Below are positions 53,007 to 56,644 of a stretch of DNA of 56,644 nucleotides, in pieces. Every line of letters begins with the position of its first letter. The stretch's first letter is position 1. Source of the DNA: Saprospiraceae bacterium (GTDB lineage: Bacteria; Bacteroidota; Bacteroidia; Chitinophagales; Saprospiraceae); the NCBI GenBank assembly GCA_020627785.1, contig JAHDGF010000027.1, positions 1-56,644 of the forward strand. The letters are read 5' to 3'. Under the pieces are notes generated by a model that saw only the letters and a list, made by a program, of their open reading frames with translations, was not told the origin of the DNA and did not search any database. A program made the translations under genes and the position numbers.

Positions 53007-53386
53007 TAATTAGGCTTAGCGGTTTTCATCAAGAAGTAGGTCTCAAAAATGGTAAAAATTAAATAGACAACCATAAAGGGAAGTACATATAATTTATCCG
53101 TCGGTGCGTTCATTTGAACAAAGGCAATAATGGCTATGAATGAGAGAATCAACTTGATGAAGATATTCATAATGACCACATTCAAGAATTGATTTTTATT
53201 GCTGCTCTGCGTTGCCTTAATTGAAAGGAAATAAATGCCCAAAGAGATTAAGGCGAAGATGGCAATAGCAATGATGTTCAATTGAGGATAATCCAGACTA
53301 GGAATTAACCAAGTTAATCCAGCATAAGCTGCAAAACATATTAGAATGGTCAGGACCCATTGTATCAAAAATTCATTCAGCTTCAT
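53006..53386 (-). CDS. Four-TM integral membrane protein in the AtpZ cluster
   Basis: 126 residues with four predicted helices (about 7-28, 35-55, 66-88, 98-120) and short loops. The protein is very rich in I, F, L and A, with few charges. I recall small proteins of this kind between AtpZ and the ATP synthase a-subunit in Bacteroidota, where they may help assembly of the F0 part, but no motif fixes that. The start overlaps AtpZ by four bases (ATGA) and the end overlaps the biotin carrier by one base, so the three genes are translationally coupled. Confidence 0.75.
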   Translation of the reverse strand: MKLNEFLIQWVLTILICFAAYAGLTWLIPSLDYPQLNIIAIAIFALISLGIYFLSIKATQSSNKNQFLNVVIMNIFIKLILSFIAIIAFVQMNAPTDKLYVLPFMVVYLIFTIFETYFLMKTAKPN

Positions 53387-53613
53387 GCATCACGGTTTAG
53401 ATCTACGGTAATCTTAAATAAATAAGCGACCAAAGCTACGATTAATAATCCTGCAGTGAATAATGGCTTTTCATTTTCCATTTTACCATCCAACCATTGA
53501 CCAAGATAAGCGGCTAAAAAAAGAAGAACTAATAATTGACCGACCATCCCTGAATACTTCAAATAGGCATTGGCGTTCCTCTTTCTTTTCGGTGTGGGAG
53601 GATCTTGACTCAT
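53383..53613 (-). CDS. atpZ: AtpZ/AtpI-family protein
   Basis: 76 residues. A basic N-terminus (P-P-T-P-K-R-K-R) is followed by two TM helices (about 22-41 and 52-69), and the family block Y-S-G-M-V-G-Q-L-L-V-L-L-F-L-A-A-Y-L-G-Q-W-L-D-G-K is present. AtpZ and AtpI assist insertion and assembly of the ATP synthase c-ring and Mg2+ handling in known systems. The start is nine bases after the bactofilin stop. ATP synthase structural genes do not follow in this window, which is odd because AtpZ normally opens or precedes the atp operon. Confidence 0.85.
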   Translation of the reverse strand: MSQDPPTPKRKRNANAYLKYSGMVGQLLVLLFLAAYLGQWLDGKMENEKPLFTAGLLIVALVAYLFKITVDLNRDA

Positions 53614-53621
53614 TTACAAGC

Positions 53622-54032
53622 TTAGGCTTCCGCTTCAAGTGGCGGGGTGATGCTCTTTATTTTTTGCCCGTTCATGTTGCAGTTCACGTTGAAAACACCT
53701 CCTGGAGCAATGACTAATTTACCAGTATTTACCTGTCCATTAACAGCGCCTGTTTCTCGAATATCGAGAACATCATTTACTTGAAGGGTTCCTTCAAAGG
53801 TGCCTTCAATTACTGCATTCTGACATGAAACTTCACCTTTGATTTTACCTGAAGGGCCTATAATTACTCTTCCCTTACAATTTAAATCACCTTCGATGAT
53901 CCCGTCGACACGGATGTCACTATCGGCCGTAAGTGTCCCAGAAATCTTAGTTCCTGAAACTAAACTGTTAATACTTGATGAACTTGGAGTGGTTGCGTTT
54001 TGATTAGATGGCTTTTTGTTGTTGCCAAACAT
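53622..54032 (-). CDS. Bactofilin (polymer-forming cytoskeletal protein)
   Basis: 136 residues. A low-complexity N-terminus rich in Asn, Ser, Thr and Pro (about 1-24) is followed by a right-handed beta-helix of short repeats (about 25-125). The pattern includes I-S-G-T-L-T-A-D-S-D-I-R-V-D-G, then G-R-V-I-I-G-P-S-G-K-I-K-G-E-V-S-C and G-T-L-Q-V-N-D-V-L. The hydrophobic positions repeat about every six residues, as in bactofilins, which form filaments on the inner membrane without nucleotide and act in shape and envelope functions. It is the first gene of the bactofilin-AtpZ-TM-biotin carrier cluster, 25 bases downstream of the PorP/SprF terminator. Confidence 0.92.
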   Translation of the reverse strand: MFGNNKKPSNQNATTPSSSSINSLVSGTKISGTLTADSDIRVDGIIEGDLNCKGRVIIGPSGKIKGEVSCQNAVIEGTFEGTLQVNDVLDIRETGAVNGQVNTGKLVIAPGGVFNVNCNMNGQKIKSITPPLEAEA

Positions 54033-54056
54033 GGGTTCTCAGTTTAGGTAGGTTCA

Positions 54057-54091
54057 TAAAAAAATCCTTGCAACAGTAGCTGCAAGGATTT
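54057..54091 (-). terminator. Terminator of the PorP/SprF gene
   Basis: On the minus strand, stem AAATCCTTGCA/TGCAAGGATTT with an 8-nt loop, followed by further T. It lies 27 bases after the stop codon. Confidence 0.85.
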
Positions 54092-54117
54092 CAATATATG
54101 AATTTTTCTTTTGTGTC

Positions 54118-55167
54118 TTAGAATCTAGGACAATAAACAGATCTTTTTTCTGATCCGCAGATGTAATAAACCAGTGAAAATTCAAAGGCTCCGTTAAAAT
54201 TACCCCCTTCTTGTAACTTAGAAACATTGTAATCGTAACTGAATCCAATTCCATAAGTTTCGTAATCGAATCTTGTTGTAAAGATGATTGCATCAGAGTG
54301 AACTCCTCCGTCTTCTTTCGTACCTAATCTGTACCAAAGACCACCTTGCCAAGATTGTCTAACAACTCTTGAGCTTCCAAGCGCAAATCTTACAGCTGTT
54401 CCTAGGTTAAATTCTCTGTGATTTCCTTGGAACATTGCCACAACATTAGGAATTAAACTAATTCCATTGGCGATTTCAACCATACCACCACCATGTGCGG
54501 TAAATCTGCTGTATAGTTCAACAAAGTTGTTGTTCTGGAAAGAAACATTTGGTGAGTTCAAGTGCGCCATTGACAAACCTGCATAGAAGTTGTTGTTGGC
54601 ATCAATTGTACTAAACCAAAGTATCCCTGCTGAGATATCTGAAAATAGAAAATCAGGATTTCCAATGGTTCCTGCTTGCGTAGGATCACCTGTGAAACCT
54701 CCTTGACCATCGTGTTGTGAACCCCATCTTAGGGCATTTTGATCTAAAGATCTTTGGCCAAGTCCCACATCAGCACCTATTGAAAGGTAGTGGGCCTTTT
54801 TTCTGTATCCTCCCATTTTCTTACTGTATCCTAGGGATAATCTTCCCATTATGGTTCCAAATCTGGTTGATCCTGCCTTATCACCAAAGAATGATCCTCC
54901 AATACCGAAGTAATCTGATCTTCCTACAGGGATTTTTTGATCGTAAGAAACCGAGTAGGTATTATAGGCATCTGATTGTAAAACCGCTGCCCATTGGTTT
55001 CTATAGTTAGCCACCAACCTTGTGTTACAGTTCATAACACCTGTCATTGCAGGGTTAAGGTTTAAAGGTGACATGTAAAATTGCGAGAAGTGAATGTCCT
55101 GCGAGCTAAGTGAACCCGCCATTAAAATCGGGAACAACAAAGTCATTATACTTTTAAAACGCATCAT
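54118..55167 (-). CDS. PorP/SprF-family T9SS outer-membrane protein
   Basis: 349 residues. A signal peptide (about 1-22, cut after S-L-S-S) is followed by the family opening Q-D-I-H-F-S-Q-F-Y-M-S-P-L-N-L-N-P-A-M-T-G, then N-Y-R-N-Q-W and Y-D-Q-K-I-P. The rest has the alternating beta-strand pattern of an outer-membrane barrel and ends in an aromatic C-terminus (V-Y-C-P-R-F). PorP/SprF proteins are linked to T9SS and are usually encoded beside large CHU_C-type cargo proteins. This copy stands alone here. It could serve the giant proteins in the window, but that is only inference. Confidence 0.93.
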   Translation of the reverse strand: MMRFKSIMTLLFPILMAGSLSSQDIHFSQFYMSPLNLNPAMTGVMNCNTRLVANYRNQWAAVLQSDAYNTYSVSYDQKIPVGRSDYFGIGGSFFGDKAGSTRFGTIMGRLSLGYSKKMGGYRKKAHYLSIGADVGLGQRSLDQNALRWGSQHDGQGGFTGDPTQAGTIGNPDFLFSDISAGILWFSTIDANNNFYAGLSMAHLNSPNVSFQNNNFVELYSRFTAHGGGMVEIANGISLIPNVVAMFQGNHREFNLGTAVRFALGSSRVVRQSWQGGLWYRLGTKEDGGVHSDAIIFTTRFDYETYGIGFSYDYNVSKLQEGGNFNGAFEFSLVYYICGSEKRSVYCPRF

Positions 55168-55396
55168 ATTTCAAGTTGTGTAAATAGTTATTACTTAATC
55201 AAAGCAATCTTAGTGCCTCAAGTTAAAAAAAATGTATTGAATTGATAAAATTCGATACTATTAAGGTGGAATGTAAAAAATACGTCAATTTCACATACGA
55301 CCCAATAAAAAAGGGTTTTAAAAATACAGGCGAGCTAATTATAAGACTTTAAATATCGTTATTTAGCTGCTTAAGTTGAAATAATTCTTAAAAAAG

Positions 55397-56386
55397 ATGA
55401 AGTTCTACATCACAGCAGACATTGAGGGGAGTTCTTACCCAATAGACCATAAGCACAGAATTCTTTGTCTAGGATCCTGTTTTGCAGACAATATGGGTAA
55501 AAAGATGTCTGATTTTAAGTTTGATATCTCTATTAATCCTCTTGGTATTGTTTATAATCCTGAATCAATAAAGGTTTTAACTGAAAGAATATCATTCAGT
55601 AAACTTATACAAGCACAGGAACTACAATCATGCCAAGACTTCTATTGTCACCTCGATTTTCATGGTCAATTCAATCAATTGTCGAAACCGGACACTGTTC
55701 AAGCAATTAATTCAGCCATTGATGAGACGGTGGCCTTTTCAGCCAAGGGATTAGATTATGTGATAATTACATTGGGAACAGCCTTTGCCTATTACCATAT
55801 GGAGGAAGAAAGGATTGTCAATAATTGTCATAAACTGCCAAGTAATAACTTCAATCGAATTTTATTAGAGACAGATCGTATTTATAATAATCTACAACGG
55901 ACGATACAGCTCTTTCAGCAGCAACAGCCAGATGTACGATTTATTATAACGGTCAGTCCGATTAGGCATTTACGAGATGGATGGGTACAGAATTCTCGAT
56001 CTAAGGCGCATTTACTTACGGCTGCTCACCAACTAGCAGAATCAGAAGAGGATGTCGAATACTTTCCTGCCTATGAAATTATGATGGATGAATTGCGGGA
56101 TTACCGATTTTACGCGACCGATTTAATTCACCCTTCTGAAGAGGCAATCAATTATATATGGGATCGCTTTCGCAAATCTTATTTTTCTGAAAACACCAAT
56201 GAATTACTGAGGAAACTTGACCAAATAAATAAAGACCTAAATCATCGGCCGTTTTTACAAGAATCAGAATCCTATCAGAAACTTTTGAAAAGTACATGGA
56301 AGAAAATGGATGAACTTAGTACTAGCCATGCTTATCTCAATTTTGAAAAAGAAAGAGAAATAATTAAAAGCTTTCGCAAGAGCTAA
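55397..56386 (+). CDS. GSCFA-domain protein
   Basis: 329 residues, cytosolic (no signal peptide). The diagnostic G-S-C-F-A is in L-C-L-G-S-C-F-A-D-N-M-G (about 25-36). Other family blocks are I-S-I-N-P-L-G-I-V-Y-N-P, I-I-T-L-G-T-A-F-A-Y, T-V-S-P-I-R-H-L-R-D-G and D-L-I-H-P-S. The arrangement (Gly-Ser early, Gly/Thr in the middle, Asp-x-x-His late) resembles SGNH hydrolases, suggesting esterase-type chemistry, but no substrate is known. It is transcribed alone, convergent with the amidohydrolase gene, with seven bases between them. Confidence 0.9.
   Translation: MKFYITADIEGSSYPIDHKHRILCLGSCFADNMGKKMSDFKFDISINPLGIVYNPESIKVLTERISFSKLIQAQELQSCQDFYCHLDFHGQFNQLSKPDTVQAINSAIDETVAFSAKGLDYVIITLGTAFAYYHMEEERIVNNCHKLPSNNFNRILLETDRIYNNLQRTIQLFQQQQPDVRFIITVSPIRHLRDGWVQNSRSKAHLLTAAHQLAESEEDVEYFPAYEIMMDELRDYRFYATDLIHPSEEAINYIWDRFRKSYFSENTNELLRKLDQINKDLNHRPFLQESESYQKLLKSTWKKMDELSTSHAYLNFEKEREIIKSFRKS
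56165..56177 (+). repeat. 13-bp motif CGCTTNCGCAAAT, copy 8 (N=T)
   Basis: Perfect copy on the plus strand inside the GSCFA gene, in its coding sense, read as Arg-Phe-Arg-Lys. Confidence 0.7.
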
Positions 56387-56393
56387 AATCTGG

Positions 56394-56644
56394 TTACACT
56401 ACCCTTTTCAATTGGGATTTTTGAATGTTGGTTTCTGGCCCCGTATAGGTCGTGTTAATGTGAAGAAGACCTGGAGATTTTCCTTTTTCAATCGTTCCAA
56501 AGATTTCGGAATACCCTAGGGCTTCTGCCCCATTTTTAGTTGCCCATTGCAAAAGAATATCAAAAGGGATGTAAGATTTATACTTCTGTATGGTTTTCAT
56601 TTCTTCCCAAATACTCAATTGCCAATTGGAACTAAGGCTATCGG
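56394..56644 (-). CDS. Amidohydrolase, C-terminal fragment (cut by window end)
   Basis: Only the last 83 residues lie in the window; the frame is open to the edge. The stretch D-S-L-S-S-N-W-Q-L-S-I-W-E-E-M-K resembles the metal-ligand Asp region (G-T-D-S-L-A-S-N) of amidohydrolases of the chlorohydrolase/deaminase group. It is followed by A-T-K-N-G-A-E-A-L-G-Y and G-T-I-E-K-G-K-S-P-G-L-L, the usual C-terminal closure. The substrate cannot be told from this part. It converges on the GSCFA gene. Confidence 0.85.
   Translation of the reverse strand, partial: DSLSSNWQLSIWEEMKTIQKYKSYIPFDILLQWATKNGAEALGYSEIFGTIEKGKSPGLLHINTTYTGPETNIQKSQLKRVV

Noticed and set aside
54054..54293. 79-codon minus-strand frame at the end of the PorP/SprF gene
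   Set aside because: It runs through the terminator hairpin and overlaps the better-supported PorP/SprF frame.
1..56644. tRNA, rRNA, insertion sequence or prophage genes
   Set aside because: No cloverleaf, rRNA core sequence, transposase, integrase or attachment-site duplication could be seen by reading both strands.

Overview
The window looks like a chromosomal segment of an AT-rich member of the Bacteroidota, most likely a gliding/Saprospiria-type lineage. Four things point there: three very large secreted proteins with the type IX secretion (T9SS) type-B C-terminal domain (key motif D-R-W-G-N), a PorP/SprF-like protein, DUF2795 and GWxTD-family proteins, and promoters of the TTTG-N19-TAnnTTTG type (best copy in front of rplS). 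No rRNA, tRNA, CRISPR array, prophage or insertion sequence was seen. Most of the window is core housekeeping mixed with cell-surface genes, not an obvious mobile island.

Layout. 1-6.3 kb: a 49-residue membrane microprotein, a 226-residue membrane/coiled-coil protein and a 1766-residue T9SS type-B cargo protein. 6.5-12.4 kb: fused secDF, a BON-LysM protein, a D-2-hydroxyacid dehydrogenase and a DUF547 lipoprotein. 12.5-18.3 kb: two TonB-dependent receptors, a TerB-like protein and an EGF-like lipoprotein. 18.4-23.7 kb: GWxTD protein plus lipoprotein, an M1 metallopeptidase, rplS and a MacB/FtsX-type permease. 24-26.2 kb: queA, a DUF2795 gene and cmk. 26.2-41.6 kb: an ECF sigma factor with a membrane protein that may be its anti-sigma factor, followed by two tandem paralogous giant adhesin-like genes (2106 and about 2428 residues). 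41.9-48.5 kb: Ku translationally coupled to an EEP nuclease, nadC, a 34-residue membrane microprotein, pyrD coupled to a Crp/Fnr regulator, and dnaX interrupted by a slippery A10 run. 48.5-52.5 kb: nadE, an HU-like protein and split transketolase. 52.5-56.6 kb: a biotin carrier protein, a four-TM protein, AtpZ, bactofilin, PorP/SprF, a GSCFA protein and the C-terminal end of an amidohydrolase cut by the window edge.

How genes may work together: SecDF, PorP/SprF and the T9SS cargo proteins belong to export to the cell surface; nadC and nadE belong to NAD synthesis; Ku and the overlapping nuclease suggest an end-joining unit without LigD next door; the sigma/anti-sigma pair sits immediately downstream of the giant genes and may control surface functions (inference).

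The most unusual signal is not a gene. A 13-bp motif, CGCTTNCGCAAAT, occurs eight times without mismatch (chance expectation below 0.01), on both strands, between genes and inside genes in different reading frames. It behaves like a DNA-level signal (uptake, recombination or chromosome-organisation type). The second is the A10 run in dnaX, which has the form of programmed frameshifting or transcriptional slippage giving short (384 aa) and long (about 617 aa) products.
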